Assembly (NCBI GenBank): GCA_963761015.1
Contig: CAVXFL010000012.1
Coordinates: 1 to 64,000 of the forward strand
Direction of reading: 5' to 3'
From: CAVXFL01 sp963761015
Lineage (GTDB): Bacteria; Pseudomonadota; Alphaproteobacteria; Acetobacterales; Acetobacteraceae
Length of the DNA: 64,000 nucleotides
The translations under genes and the position numbers were made by a program. Positions 44,667-53,483 of this stretch are shown in pieces; positions within the stretch are counted from its first letter, which is position 1, and each line of letters begins with the position of its first letter. The notes beneath the pieces are model-generated. The model saw nothing but the letters and a program-made list of their open reading frames with translations. It was not told the DNA's origin and ran no database searches.

Positions 44667-45452
44667 CTACTGCGCCGTCCAGCCGCCGTCGATCGAGAGC
44701 GGCGCCCCCGTGATCGTCTTCGCTGCGTCGGAGCACAGGAACACCGCCAGCGCGCCGATCTGCTCCGGCGAGGTGAACGCCGCCATCGGCTGCTTCTCGG
44801 CCACGAGCGCATGCTTCTCGGCCTCGAGATCGCCGCCGTGCTGGCGCGCGCGGTCGTGCAACTGCCGCTCGACCAGCGGGGTCAGCACCCAGCCGGGGCA
44901 GATCGCGTTGGCGGTAATGCCGGCGTTGGCCAACTCGATCGCCGTCACCTTGGTCAGCCCGACGACGCCGTGCTTGGCCGCCACGTAGGCCGCCTTCTGC
45001 GCGCTCGCGACCAGCCCGTGCGCCGAGGCGATGTTGATCACGCGGCCCCAGCCCTTGCGCTTCATGATCGGGATCGCGGCCTTGGTGGCGTAAAACACGG
45101 CGGACAGGTTGAGCGCGATGACGGCGTTCCAGCGTTCCTCCGGAAACTCCTCGATCGGCGCGGTGAACTGGATGCCGGCATTGTTCACCAGAATGTCGAG
45201 CGCACCGAGTTGCCGCTCGGTCTCGGCCACGAGCCTGGTGACTTCGGGGCCGCTGGAGAGGTCGGCGCCGCAATAGCGGCATCGGACGCCGTACTCCGCT
45301 TCGATATCGGCGCGCAGCCGCTCGATTTCCGCCACATCGCCGAATCCGTTCAACATGATCGCGGCCCCGCGCCCGGCCAGCGCCCTGGCAATGCCGAGAC
45401 CGATGCCGCTCGTCGAGCCGGTGACCAGCGCGACCTTGCCCTTCAGCTCCAC
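44667..45452 (-). CDS. bdhA: D-3-hydroxybutyrate dehydrogenase
   Basis: Short-chain dehydrogenase that interconverts (R)-3-hydroxybutyrate and acetoacetate. 261 residues: cofactor motif VTGSTSGIGLGIA, NNAGIQF, the catalytic Ser in NIASAHG and YVAAKHG with the Tyr-x3-Lys pair; SAHGLVAS and the C-terminal GAPLSIDGGWTAQ are typical of BdhA. Start is GTG at 45452 with GGAG upstream. Together with phaC (11.7 kb) and HMG-CoA lyase it points to PHB and acetoacetate turnover. It is divergent from the MHS permease. Confidence 0.93.
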   Translation of the reverse strand: MELKGKVALVTGSTSGIGLGIARALAGRGAAIMLNGFGDVAEIERLRADIEAEYGVRCRYCGADLSSGPEVTRLVAETERQLGALDILVNNAGIQFTAPIEEFPEERWNAVIALNLSAVFYATKAAIPIMKRKGWGRVINIASAHGLVASAQKAAYVAAKHGVVGLTKVTAIELANAGITANAICPGWVLTPLVERQLHDRARQHGGDLEAEKHALVAEKQPMAAFTSPEQIGALAVFLCSDAAKTITGAPLSIDGGWTAQ

Positions 45453-45671
45453 TCGCGAACTCCGTCATCACGTGTTGGCGGCATACAAGCCCATTTCGCG
45501 GTTGCGGAAAAGCCGCCCGCCGGCCGACGCGCTCCCAAGGCGATACCGAAAACCCGCGCGCATCGGATGAAAACAAGGCCGGCAGCCCGTATTGCCGAGG
45601 GCCGCGAACTCGTGCAATCTCGTTTCAAATCGCCTGGTAAACGGGTGAAGAAACGATTTGGGAGCGTCCGG

Positions 45672-47033
45672 ATGAGCACCACGGGAACCGCGATGGGCGG
45701 GGATGCCGATCGCGAACATAGCGCGCAATTACGGCGGGCCGTGTTCGCGAGCGCCATCGGAACGACCATCGAATGGTACGATTTCCTGCTCTACGGCCAG
45801 GTCGCCGGCTTGGTGTTCGCGCATCTGTACTTCCCGAAATCCAACCCGCTGGTGGGCGCGCTGCTGGCGTTTTCCACCTACGCGGTCGGCTTCGTGGCGC
45901 GGCCGATCGGCGCGGCGATCTTCGGCCATTACGGCGATCGCATCGGGCGCAAGGCGACCTTGATCGCGACGCTGCTGATCAGCGGCATCGCCACCTTCGC
46001 CGTCGGTCTGGTGCCGAGCTACGCGACCATTGGCATCTGGGGCGGCGTGGTCCTGACCGTCATCCGATTCATTCAGGGCGTCGGGGTGGGCGGCGAGTGG
46101 GGCGGCTCGGTGCTGCTCGCGATGGAGTGGGCGAAGACCAATAAGCATCGCGGCTTCATCGCGGCCTGGCCACAGCTCGGCGGTCCGGCCGGGCTGTTCC
46201 TGGCGAACCTCGCGGTGCTGGCGTTCAGCGCGTCGATGTCAGGCGAGGCGTTCCTCGCCTGGGGCTGGCGCGTGCCGTTCTTCCTGAGCATCGTCATGGT
46301 GGCGATCGGGCTCTACATCCGGCTCGGCATCATGGAGACGCCGACCTTCACGCGGCTGGTCACAGAAAACCGCATCGAGCGGGTGCCGACGATCGAAGTG
46401 ATCAAGCGCCAACCCAAGGAGATCATCCTGACGGCGCTGGCGCGCATGGTCGAGCAAGCGCCCGCGTACATCTACTTCGCGTTCATCTTCGTCTACGGGC
46501 GGGACGTTCTACACAGCTCGCGCGACTTCCTGCTCACTGCGGTGCTGACCGCCTCGGGGCTCGATCTCGTGCTGATCCTGGTGTTCGGGCACATCTCGGA
46601 CCGCATCGGGCGCAAGCGCATGTACCTGATCGGGTCGGTGGCGACGGCGCTATTCGCGCTGATCTACTTCCCGATGCTGAACACGCATTCGCCGACCTGG
46701 ATTTTCCTGGCGATCGTGCTCTCGCTGGTGCCGCACTCGATGGTGTACGGCCCGCAGGCAGCGCTGATCGCCGAGTGTTTCACGCCGCGACTGCGCTACA
46801 GCGGCTCCTCGCTCGGCTATCAACTCGCTTCGATCGTCGCCGGGGGTCCGGCCCCGCTGATCGCGACCGCGCTCTTGGCGGCGTTCGGCTCGGGCTATCC
46901 GATCGCGGTCTACATCGTGTTCTGCGCGGCGGTCAGCATGGTGACAACGATCATGCTGCCGGACTACACCAACCGCGATATTTCGCAGGAACACGACGAC
47001 GTCCGTCCGGCCGCCTTGCCCGCCGGGCATTAG
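45672..47033 (+). CDS. MFS transporter, metabolite:H+ symporter (MHS) family
   Basis: 453 residues with 12 predicted membrane helices. MHS hallmarks: ASAIGTTIEWYDFLLYG in TM1, the loop 2-3 motif GHYGDRIGRKATL, VGGEWGGSVLLAMEW, and a second GHISDRIGRKRMY after TM8. Members carry dicarboxylates, shikimate, proline, citrate or tricarballylate. Divergent from bdhA and a few kb from tcuAB, so an organic acid is likely, but the substrate cannot be read from the sequence. Confidence 0.9.
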   Translation: MSTTGTAMGGDADREHSAQLRRAVFASAIGTTIEWYDFLLYGQVAGLVFAHLYFPKSNPLVGALLAFSTYAVGFVARPIGAAIFGHYGDRIGRKATLIATLLISGIATFAVGLVPSYATIGIWGGVVLTVIRFIQGVGVGGEWGGSVLLAMEWAKTNKHRGFIAAWPQLGGPAGLFLANLAVLAFSASMSGEAFLAWGWRVPFFLSIVMVAIGLYIRLGIMETPTFTRLVTENRIERVPTIEVIKRQPKEIILTALARMVEQAPAYIYFAFIFVYGRDVLHSSRDFLLTAVLTASGLDLVLILVFGHISDRIGRKRMYLIGSVATALFALIYFPMLNTHSPTWIFLAIVLSLVPHSMVYGPQAALIAECFTPRLRYSGSSLGYQLASIVAGGPAPLIATALLAAFGSGYPIAVYIVFCAAVSMVTTIMLPDYTNRDISQEHDDVRPAALPAGH

Positions 47034-47058
47034 TCGCGCTCCGGGTGGGGAGGTGAGC

Positions 47059-47181
47059 GTGCGTCGCATTGGATCAGTGCTGCTGCTTCTGGCGCTCGCG
47101 GCCTGGATGGGCGGCTGCGCCTGCCGCCCGGCCAGGGTCGGCCCCTATGGCGTACGCCCGGCCCGCTGCTGGGTCTGGTGA
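47059..47181 (+). CDS. Very small lipoprotein
   Basis: 40 residues: a short hydrophobic signal ending in a lipobox-like MGGC, then CRPARVGPYG and the terminal RCWVW. GTG at 47059 is preferred to 47053 because GGGGAGG lies 5 bases before it. It follows the MHS permease by 25 bases on the same strand. Tiny lipoproteins with a GPYG...CWVW-like end occur in related bacteria to my recollection, but no function is known. Confidence 0.5.
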   Translation: MRRIGSVLLLLALAAWMGGCACRPARVGPYGVRPARCWVW

Positions 47182-47294
47182 GTGCCGGCGGGATTCCGGC
47201 AACCTCGGACCGCGAAACCGGACCGTCGGGGCCACGTTGCTGGGTCGGCGCCTGTTTCAGGCGAGCCTGAGAGAGCTGCGGCAATGGACGATCG

Positions 47295-47465
47295 ATGACG
47301 GACCAAGAATACGCGCGTAAGTTGGACGAGCTCGACCATTTGTTGAACGATCCGGACGTTCCGATGGAGCCCGACCGCGTGTGGTCGCTGCTCGCCGAAA
47401 TCTCGTGGCGGGATCTCGCCACGCACAGCCACCTCGTCAGGGCCGGGATGGCGGGCGAGCATTAA
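47295..47465 (+). CDS. Small acidic protein of unknown function
   Basis: 56 residues, MTDQEYARKLDELDHLLNDP and on to MAGEH. It is acidic and helical, with the phrase LNDPDVPMEPDRVWSLLAEI; such short proteins are often found next to tlyA or release-factor genes in Acetobacteraceae to my recollection. Its stop overlaps the tlyA stop on the other strand (TTAA), so the two genes are tightly convergent. Confidence 0.55.
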   Translation: MTDQEYARKLDELDHLLNDPDVPMEPDRVWSLLAEISWRDLATHSHLVRAGMAGEH

Positions 47466-48205
47466 CCGCGGCAGGCGGCGACCAGGAACTCGCGGTTGCC
47501 CTCGGGACCGGTGACGGGGCTTTCCGTCACCCCGAGCACGCTCCATTCCGGCTGAGCCCGCCACCAACGCGCCACATCCTCGCACACCTGTCTGTGAACA
47601 GCCGGGTCGCGGACCACGCCCTTCCGGCCGACCGCCTCAGGCCCTGCCTCGAATTGCGGCTTGATCAGGGCGATCGCCCAGGCGCCGCGCGCGCACAGCG
47701 CGAGCGCGGCCGGCAGCACGGTCCGTAACCCGATAAAACTCGCGTCGCACACCAGAACCTCGATCGGCTCGGGAACGATGTCCCGCGACAGGTGACGCGC
47801 GTTGGTCCGCTCGTGGACGACGACGCGCGGATCGTTGCGGAGCTTCCAGGCAAGCTGGCCGTGCCCGACATCGACCGCATGCACGTGCGCCGCACCGTGC
47901 GCCAGCAGCACGTCGGTGAAGCCGCCGGTCGAGGCGCCGATGTCGAGACAGATGCGCCCGCGCGGCGACAGGTCGAAATGCCGAAGCCCGTGCTCCAGCT
48001 TCAGCCCGCCGCGGGAAACCCAGGGATGGTCCTGGCCCCGCACGGCCAAACCGGTCCCCTCGGGCAGCGATTCGCCGGGCTTGTCCACCCGCCGCTCGCC
48101 CGAGAAGACGACCCCGGCCAGAATCATGGCCTGGGCACGAGCGCGGCTCGGCGCCAGGCCGCGCTCCACCAGCAACTGATCGGCACGGCGTTTCTTCGCG
48201 GTCAT
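47462..48205 (-). CDS. tlyA: TlyA-family rRNA 2'-O-methyltransferase
   Basis: 247 residues: an N-terminal S4 RNA-binding domain (RADQLLVERGLAPSRARAQA) and an FtsJ-type methyltransferase domain (VSRGGLKLEHGL, CLDIGASTGGFTDVLLAHGA, VDVGHGQLAWKLR, ALIKPQFEAGPE). TlyA methylates ribosomal cytidines; homologues are also annotated as hemolysins for historical reasons. Start ATG at 48205; divergent from the class II aldolase. Confidence 0.92.
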   Translation of the reverse strand: MTAKKRRADQLLVERGLAPSRARAQAMILAGVVFSGERRVDKPGESLPEGTGLAVRGQDHPWVSRGGLKLEHGLRHFDLSPRGRICLDIGASTGGFTDVLLAHGAAHVHAVDVGHGQLAWKLRNDPRVVVHERTNARHLSRDIVPEPIEVLVCDASFIGLRTVLPAALALCARGAWAIALIKPQFEAGPEAVGRKGVVRDPAVHRQVCEDVARWWRAQPEWSVLGVTESPVTGPEGNREFLVAACRG

Positions 48206-48268
48206 CGCCTCCCGGCTTTGGTCTTGAACGCGGCCGGACTAACCTGCCGCGCCAAGGAGGAGCCAGCC

Positions 48269-49057
48269 ATGCCGGACGCTTTGCGCATTCCCTCGATGCG
48301 GGACCGGGTTTCAGCAGCCGAGTGGGCGACTCGGGTCGACCTCGCCGCATGCTATCGGCTGGTCGACCTCTACGGCATGACCGACATGATCGCCAACCAC
48401 ATCTCGGCGCGCGTGCCGGACCAGGAAGGCGCGTTCCTGATCAACGCCTACGGGCTGTTCTACGAGGAGATCACCGCCTCCTCGCTGATGAAGGTCGATC
48501 TGGACGGCGAGATCCTCGGCAAGCCGGATTTTTCCGCGCTAGGCCAGGATTTCGCCATCAACCGCGCCGGCTACGTCATCCACAGCGCCGTCCACCGGGC
48601 ACGGCCGGAGGTCGGCTGCGTGATCCACACCCATACCTGGGCGGGCATGGCGGTGTCGGCCATGACCTGCGGCGTGCTGCCGCTGACCCAGACGGCGATG
48701 CGCTTCGCCAAGGTGGCGTACCACGACTACGAAAGTGTGGCGATCGATCTCGGCGAGCAGGAGCGGCTCGTTGCCGATCTGGGCGACGCGGACGTGATGG
48801 TATTGCGCAATCACGGGCTGCTCGCGGTCGGGCCGAGCATCCCGGAGGCGTTCAGTAACATCTACCGGATCGAACTGGCGTGCCGGGCGCAGATCGCCGC
48901 GATGTCCTGCGCGACCGAGCTAATCATGCCGCCGGAGGACGTGATCGCCCGGACCAATCACTTGTACAAGCCGAACGTGCGCCGCCCCTGGGGTGTCCTG
49001 GAATGGCCCGGCTTACGACGCCGGCTGGACCGGCGCGATGCCTCGTATCGGGAATAG
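48269..49057 (+). CDS. Class II aldolase/adducin-family protein
   Basis: 262 residues of the fuculose-1-phosphate aldolase-like fold. Zinc ligands are the histidines of HTHTWAGMAV and the later RNHGLLAVG; YGMTDMIANHISAR and the conserved ITASSLMKVDLDG are present. AAGGAGG precedes the ATG. The substrate is not predictable; such stand-alone proteins often cleave or decarboxylate keto- or hydroxy-acids. A related gene is at 54859-55632. Confidence 0.87.
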   Translation: MPDALRIPSMRDRVSAAEWATRVDLAACYRLVDLYGMTDMIANHISARVPDQEGAFLINAYGLFYEEITASSLMKVDLDGEILGKPDFSALGQDFAINRAGYVIHSAVHRARPEVGCVIHTHTWAGMAVSAMTCGVLPLTQTAMRFAKVAYHDYESVAIDLGEQERLVADLGDADVMVLRNHGLLAVGPSIPEAFSNIYRIELACRAQIAAMSCATELIMPPEDVIARTNHLYKPNVRRPWGVLEWPGLRRRLDRRDASYRE

Positions 49058-49216
49058 CCTTTCGCCTGAGCCGGACTGTTCCGCCCTTCCTGCTTTGAGC
49101 AGACCAGCAGACCCATCTGCGTCTCGGCCGTACCGGGACGACCCGGGCCGGCTACGAGGACGCGATCCCCTCACGCTGGAGGCGGAGCTCGACGAGATAC
49201 TGATTGAACGGGGCGG

Positions 49217-49420
49217 ATGGTCCAAGAGCCTCTCCGCGGACGCGAACGGGTGCGGTATGTCGACGGGAAGGGCGGTATGGTGATCATAAACAAGGGATAT
49301 TCCGGCACACGACTGGGCCGTCGAGATGCCTTGCACCAAGGGCCATATGTCAAGATCATGCTAGGCAATGTCCGCGTTCCGCTGGCCGGGAATCCCGCCC
49401 TGACCGAGAGGGGGCCATGA
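49217..49420 (+). CDS. Small protein of unknown family, possibly the 3' piece of a larger broken gene
   Basis: 67 residues, MVQEPLRGRERVRYVDGKGG... with MVIINKGYSGTRLGRR and IMLGNVRVPLAGNPAL. Another frame directly upstream (LEAELDEILIERGG) would join it by a one-base shift, so the gene may extend left to about 49100. Its stop overlaps the ATG of the next reading frame (ATGA), indicating a two-gene unit. The style, with lower GC and a short basic C-terminus followed by a coupled small gene, resembles toxin-immunity debris, but no family is recognised. Confidence 0.35.
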   Translation: MVQEPLRGRERVRYVDGKGGMVIINKGYSGTRLGRRDALHQGPYVKIMLGNVRVPLAGNPALTERGP

Positions 49421-49740
49421 GTAATCGTTCCTTCCGGGAAGAAGCCTTGAGGTTCGTTCTCGACGGCGACTCAGTTCAAAATCTGCTTCGCGTGGCGGGT
49501 TCCGATTGGTGAATAGATCGCCGGCCAGCCCTGAAGCTGATCGCAGAGCTCGCCAGGGATGGCCTGCTGACGACCTACGAGCACGACCCACAAACCGGTA
49601 AGGACGTATTCGTCGACGTGACTGAATTGGACCTCGCGCATCTCGACAAGACGCCATATACGTTTCTGTTAAAACCCGATCGTACGATCCCGGCGCTGGA
49701 AGCGATCTCCGCCACCAACGCACGCGAGAAGGCCGGGTAA
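49417..49740 (+). pseudogene. Small gene with an in-frame TGA
   Basis: A coherent 107-codon frame, MSNRSFREEALRFVLDGDS ... ALKLIAELARDGLLTTYEHD ... VFVDVTELDLAHLDKTPY ... NAREKAG, interrupted by a single TGA at codon 32 (SDW-TGA-IDRRPA). The frame before and after is the same, so this is a base substitution, not an indel; TGG at this place would code Trp. The middle looks like a small helical domain. It overlaps the upstream ORF and ends 4 bases before tcuA. Function unknown. Confidence 0.5.
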
Positions 49741-49744
49741 TCAC

Positions 49745-51154
49745 GTGCAAGCACGCTTCGCGCAGCCGACCAGAAGCTGCGACGTGCTGGTGATCGGCGG
49801 CGGCAATGCCGGGCTCTGCGCGGCGATCACCGCGCGCGAAACCGGCGCGGATGTGCTGCTGGTCGAACACGCGCCGCGCGCCATGCGCGGCGGCAACAGC
49901 CGGCACACGCGCAACCTGCGGGCAATGCACGAGGCCCCTGCCCCGCCGCTGACCGGCCGCTACGGCGAGGACGAATACCGGGACGACCTGATGCGCGTTA
50001 CCGGCGGCGCGACCGATGAAAACCTCGCGCGCCTGACGATCCGGGAATCGACACAGCTGATGCCTTGGATGCGCGAGCGCGGCGTGCGGTTCCAGCCGTC
50101 GCTCTCCGGCACGCTGGCGCTCGACCGCACCAACGCGTTCTTTCTCGGCGGCGGCAAGGCGCTGCTGAACGCCTATTATCGCACGGCCGAGCGGCTCGGG
50201 GTGCAAATCCTATACGATACCGAGGTGCAATCGCTCGATCTCGACGACGGCACCGTTCGCGGTGTCGCCGTGGTGAGCCGCGGCTTTCCCGAAACCATCC
50301 GCGCCAAGACGGTTGTTGCCGCCTCGGGCGGCTTCCAGGCCAATTTGGCATGGCTGAAGGAATACTGGGGCGAGGCGGCCGACAATTTCCTGATCCGCGG
50401 CACGCCATATGCGCAGGGTCGCATCCTGCGCAACCTACTGGACCAGAATGTGATGCCGGTCGGCGACCCGACCCAGTGCCACGCCGTCGCCATCGACGCG
50501 CGCGCGCCGAAATTCGACGGCGGGATCGTGACGCGCCTCGACTGCGTCCCCTTCGGCATCGTCGTGGATCGCGATGCGCAACGCTTTTACGACGAGGGCG
50601 AGGAATTCTGGCCGAAGCGCTACGCGATCTGGGGGCGGCTGGTGGCTCAGCAGCCGGGGCAGATCGCATTCTGCATCGTCGATGCCAAGGCGGAAGCCCT
50701 GTTCATGCCCTCGGTGTTTCCGCCCATTCGTGCGCCGACCATCACCGCGCTCGCCGGCGAACTGGCGCTCGATCCGGCGGCTTTGGACGCGACGGTCAGC
50801 ACGTACAACCAGGCCGTGCGCGGCGAAGAATTCGAGCCGGACCGGCTGGACGAGTGCCGCACCGAGGGGCTGTCGCCGCCGAAATCGCATTGGGCGCGCC
50901 GTATCGACGCACCGCCGTTTCTCGCCTGGCCGCTGAGACCGGGGATCACGTTCACCTATCTGGGCGTGCGCGTGGACGAGCAGGCGCGCGTGCTGATGAA
51001 CGATGGCCAGCCTTGCGGTAACCTGTTCGCCGCGGGCGAGATCATGGCCGGCAATATTTTGGGCAAGGGATATCTGGCCGGCATCGGCATGACGATCGGC
51101 ACGGTGTTCGGACGGATCGCGGGGCGGGAGGCGACCAAGCGTGCGCGCGACTGA
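49745..51154 (+). CDS. tcuA: FAD-dependent tricarballylate dehydrogenase
   Basis: Oxidises tricarballylate to cis-aconitate. 469 residues of the succinate-dehydrogenase/fumarate-reductase flavoprotein fold: dinucleotide motif VLVIGGGNAGLCAAITARE, GGNSRHTRNLR, AASGGFQANLAWL and the C-terminal GEIMAGNILGKGYLAGIGMT. TcuA-specific assignment rests on overlap with the tcuB gene that follows (14 bases). Starts at a GTG (49745). The carrier TcuC and regulator TcuR are not adjacent. Confidence 0.9.
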   Translation: MQARFAQPTRSCDVLVIGGGNAGLCAAITARETGADVLLVEHAPRAMRGGNSRHTRNLRAMHEAPAPPLTGRYGEDEYRDDLMRVTGGATDENLARLTIRESTQLMPWMRERGVRFQPSLSGTLALDRTNAFFLGGGKALLNAYYRTAERLGVQILYDTEVQSLDLDDGTVRGVAVVSRGFPETIRAKTVVAASGGFQANLAWLKEYWGEAADNFLIRGTPYAQGRILRNLLDQNVMPVGDPTQCHAVAIDARAPKFDGGIVTRLDCVPFGIVVDRDAQRFYDEGEEFWPKRYAIWGRLVAQQPGQIAFCIVDAKAEALFMPSVFPPIRAPTITALAGELALDPAALDATVSTYNQAVRGEEFEPDRLDECRTEGLSPPKSHWARRIDAPPFLAWPLRPGITFTYLGVRVDEQARVLMNDGQPCGNLFAAGEIMAGNILGKGYLAGIGMTIGTVFGRIAGREATKRARD

Positions 51155-52232
51155 CACGACGGCGGAGGCCCGCCGGTGCATGGAAATCTGCAACGCCTGC
51201 CGCTATTGCGAGGGCTATTGCGCGGTATTTCCGGCAATGGAATTGCGCCGCGCCTTCTCGGATGCCGATGTCGCGTATCTTGCCAATCTCTGCCACGATT
51301 GCCGCGGCTGCTATCATGCCTGCCAATACGCGCCGCCACACGAATTCGGCGTGAATCTGCCGCAGGTCTTCGCCGAATTGCGGGCCGAAACCTACGCGGA
51401 ATACGCCTGGCCGCGCGCGCTGGCGGGGGCATTTCGCCACAACGGACGAACCGTCTGGCTGATCGTGGCGCTCGCTCTCGCGGCGGTGCTGCTGGCGATC
51501 CTACCGAGCCAATCGGGCGCCGCTCTGTTCGCAAGCCACATCGGCCCGGGCGCGTTCTACAGTGTCGTGCCGCTATCGGCGATGGTGGTTGGCGGCTGCG
51601 TTTCGCTCGGCTTCGCCGCGTTGGCGCTGATTGTCGGCGGGCGTCGGTTCTGGCGGGATACCGGCGATGGACAATTACGCGCGCGGCCGTTCGGGCACGC
51701 GCTCTACGACGTGTTCACCCTACGCAACTTGGGTGGCGGCGGCCACGGCTGCAACGACATCGACGATCGGTTTTCCCAGACGCGCCGCTGGCTGCACCAC
51801 GCCATGTTCTACGGCTTCCTGCTTTGCTTCGCTTCTACCAGCGTCGCCTTCTTTTATCATCACCTGCTCGGCTGGATGGCGCCGTATCCGCCGGTCAGCG
51901 CCCCGGTGCTGCTGGGCACGATCGGCGGCATCGGCCTGCTGCTCGGTACCGGCGGCCTGTTCGCCATGAAGCTGATCGCCGACCCGGCTCCAGCGGCGCG
52001 CGACCTGCTCGGCATGGACACGGCGTTGCTGCTGCTGCTCTGGCTCGTCGCGGCGACTGGCTTGCTGCTGCTTGTCTTGCGCGCGAGCGGCGCGATGGGT
52101 GTGCTGCTGGCCGTGCATCTCGGCTTCGTGCTGGCGCTGTTCCTCGTGCTGCCGTACGGCAAGTTTGTGCACGCGATCTATCGCGCCCCGGCGCTGCTGC
52201 GCTTTGCCTCCGAACGTCGCGTAAGCCGCTGA
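51141..52232 (+). CDS. tcuB: Tricarballylate utilization protein TcuB
   Basis: Iron-sulfur membrane protein that reoxidises TcuA. 363 residues: N-terminal 4Fe-4S cysteine clusters CNACRYCEGYC and CHDCRGCYHACQYAPPH, then about six membrane helices. The GTG start overlaps the 3' end of tcuA, so the two are co-translated. Electrons go to the quinone pool according to studies of the Salmonella protein. Confidence 0.9.
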   Translation: MRATDTTAEARRCMEICNACRYCEGYCAVFPAMELRRAFSDADVAYLANLCHDCRGCYHACQYAPPHEFGVNLPQVFAELRAETYAEYAWPRALAGAFRHNGRTVWLIVALALAAVLLAILPSQSGAALFASHIGPGAFYSVVPLSAMVVGGCVSLGFAALALIVGGRRFWRDTGDGQLRARPFGHALYDVFTLRNLGGGGHGCNDIDDRFSQTRRWLHHAMFYGFLLCFASTSVAFFYHHLLGWMAPYPPVSAPVLLGTIGGIGLLLGTGGLFAMKLIADPAPAARDLLGMDTALLLLLWLVAATGLLLLVLRASGAMGVLLAVHLGFVLALFLVLPYGKFVHAIYRAPALLRFASERRVSR

Positions 52233-52268
52233 TGCGGCTTCAGTCGGAACGGAAATGTTCTTCGTTGG

Positions 52269-52343
52269 TCATTGCCGGGCTAGACCCCGCCATCTCGCGG
52301 CCGTCCCGCGAAGATGCGCGGTTCAAGCCCGCGCAGGACGGTG
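52269..52343. repeat. Palindromic intergenic repeat, family 1, copy C
   Basis: TCATTGCCGGGCTAGACCCC ... CATCTCGCGG ... TTCAAGCCCGCGCAGGACGG; the same layout as 42211-42289 with several substitutions. It lies between the convergent tcuB and coaA genes. Confidence 0.55.
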
Positions 52344-52386
52344 TTCAGGCGTTTGCCCCCGGGTTTCCGGTCAATCGGAAAGCGCT

Positions 52387-53322
52387 CTAAACGCGCCGCA
52401 GCCAGACCTCGCGCACCGAATGGTCGGCGCGCTTGCGCAATACCAGGCTGGCGCGCTGGCGCGTCGGCAAGATGTTCTCGCGCAAGTTCACCAGATTGAT
52501 GCTGCGCCAGATCTCGCGAGCGGTGCGCCGCGCCGCGTCCTCGGACAAATCCTTGTAGCGGCGGAAATACGATCGCGGCTGCTGGAAGGCGGTACGCTGG
52601 AGCACGAGGAAGCGGTCGACATACCAGGCCTCGACGTCCTGTTCCTGGGCGTCCACGTACACCGAAAAATCGAAGAAGTCCGAGGCGATCACCGGCGCGG
52701 CCGTGAACTGCAGCACGTTCAGCCCTTCGAAGATCAGCACGTCCGACCGCGCCACCGCCTGGCTGGCGTCCGGGACGATGTCGTAGGACAGATGCGAGTA
52801 GACCGGCGCCTCCACCCTCGGGCGGCCGGCCTTCACGTCGGCGAGGAAGCGAATCATCCGACGCAGGTCGTAGCTTTCCGGAAACCCCTTGCGCGCCATC
52901 AGCCCGCGCGCCTCCAACTCGCGGTTCGGGTAGAGGAAGCCATCTGTCGTGACGAGTTCCACGCGGGGGTGATCGGGCCAGCGCGCCATCAGTTCGCGCA
53001 GCACGCGAGCCAGCGTGCTCTTCCCCACCGCGACGCTGCCGGCGATGGCGATGATGTACGGCGTTCGGCCGGCCGGCCGACCGAGGAATTCGTCCTTGAC
53101 CCGGGCCAGATTGCCGGCTCCGGCCACGTGCAGGTTGAGCAGGCGCGAGAGCGGCAAATAAACCTCCGCCACCTCGTCCAGCGAGAGGGCGTCGTTCAGG
53201 CTGCGCAATGAAGCCAGATCGGCGTCCGCGAGCGTGAGCGGCGTGTTGGCGCGAAGCTTCGCCCAGTCGCGCCGATCGAACGCCATATAGGCGGCGATTT
53301 CGGAGGGTGCGCTCTGGTCCAT
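52387..53322 (-). CDS. coaA: Type I pantothenate kinase
   Basis: First step of coenzyme A synthesis. 311 residues: Walker A AGSVAVGKSTLARVL, VTTDGFLYPNREL, RKGFPESYD, YSHLSYDIVP and FEGLNVLQ, all typical of bacterial CoaA. An ATG further upstream (53352) would add ten residues without homology; 53322 (MDQSAPSEIAAYMAFDR) is preferred. Single gene. Confidence 0.95.
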   Translation of the reverse strand: MDQSAPSEIAAYMAFDRRDWAKLRANTPLTLADADLASLRSLNDALSLDEVAEVYLPLSRLLNLHVAGAGNLARVKDEFLGRPAGRTPYIIAIAGSVAVGKSTLARVLRELMARWPDHPRVELVTTDGFLYPNRELEARGLMARKGFPESYDLRRMIRFLADVKAGRPRVEAPVYSHLSYDIVPDASQAVARSDVLIFEGLNVLQFTAAPVIASDFFDFSVYVDAQEQDVEAWYVDRFLVLQRTAFQQPRSYFRRYKDLSEDAARRTAREIWRSINLVNLRENILPTRQRASLVLRKRADHSVREVWLRRV

Positions 53323-53418
53323 GGCGGGCAGGATGTGGCACGGCCGGACCACGCCAACAAGCGTCCGCGCGGGCCGCCCACGGCTCGGCGGACGGCGCGG
53401 GGGAGCCGCGGTCCCGGT

Positions 53419-53450
53419 TCCCTCGCGCCTCGGGAGAGGGCTAGGGTAAG
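53419..53450. repeat. GC-rich intergenic palindrome, family 2, copy B
   Basis: TCCCTCGCGCCTCGGGAGAG followed by GGCTAGGGTAAG, related in shape to 40571-40612. It is in the leader region before the thioesterase gene. Confidence 0.35.
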
Positions 53451-53483
53451 CGCCGCAATCGAAACAAGAGCAGGCGAGAACGC

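Noticed and set aside
49510..49512. Selenocysteine or programmed read-through at the TGA
   Set aside because: No SECIS-like structure was apparent after the TGA and the residue lies in an unrecognised family; a substitution or sequencing error is simpler.
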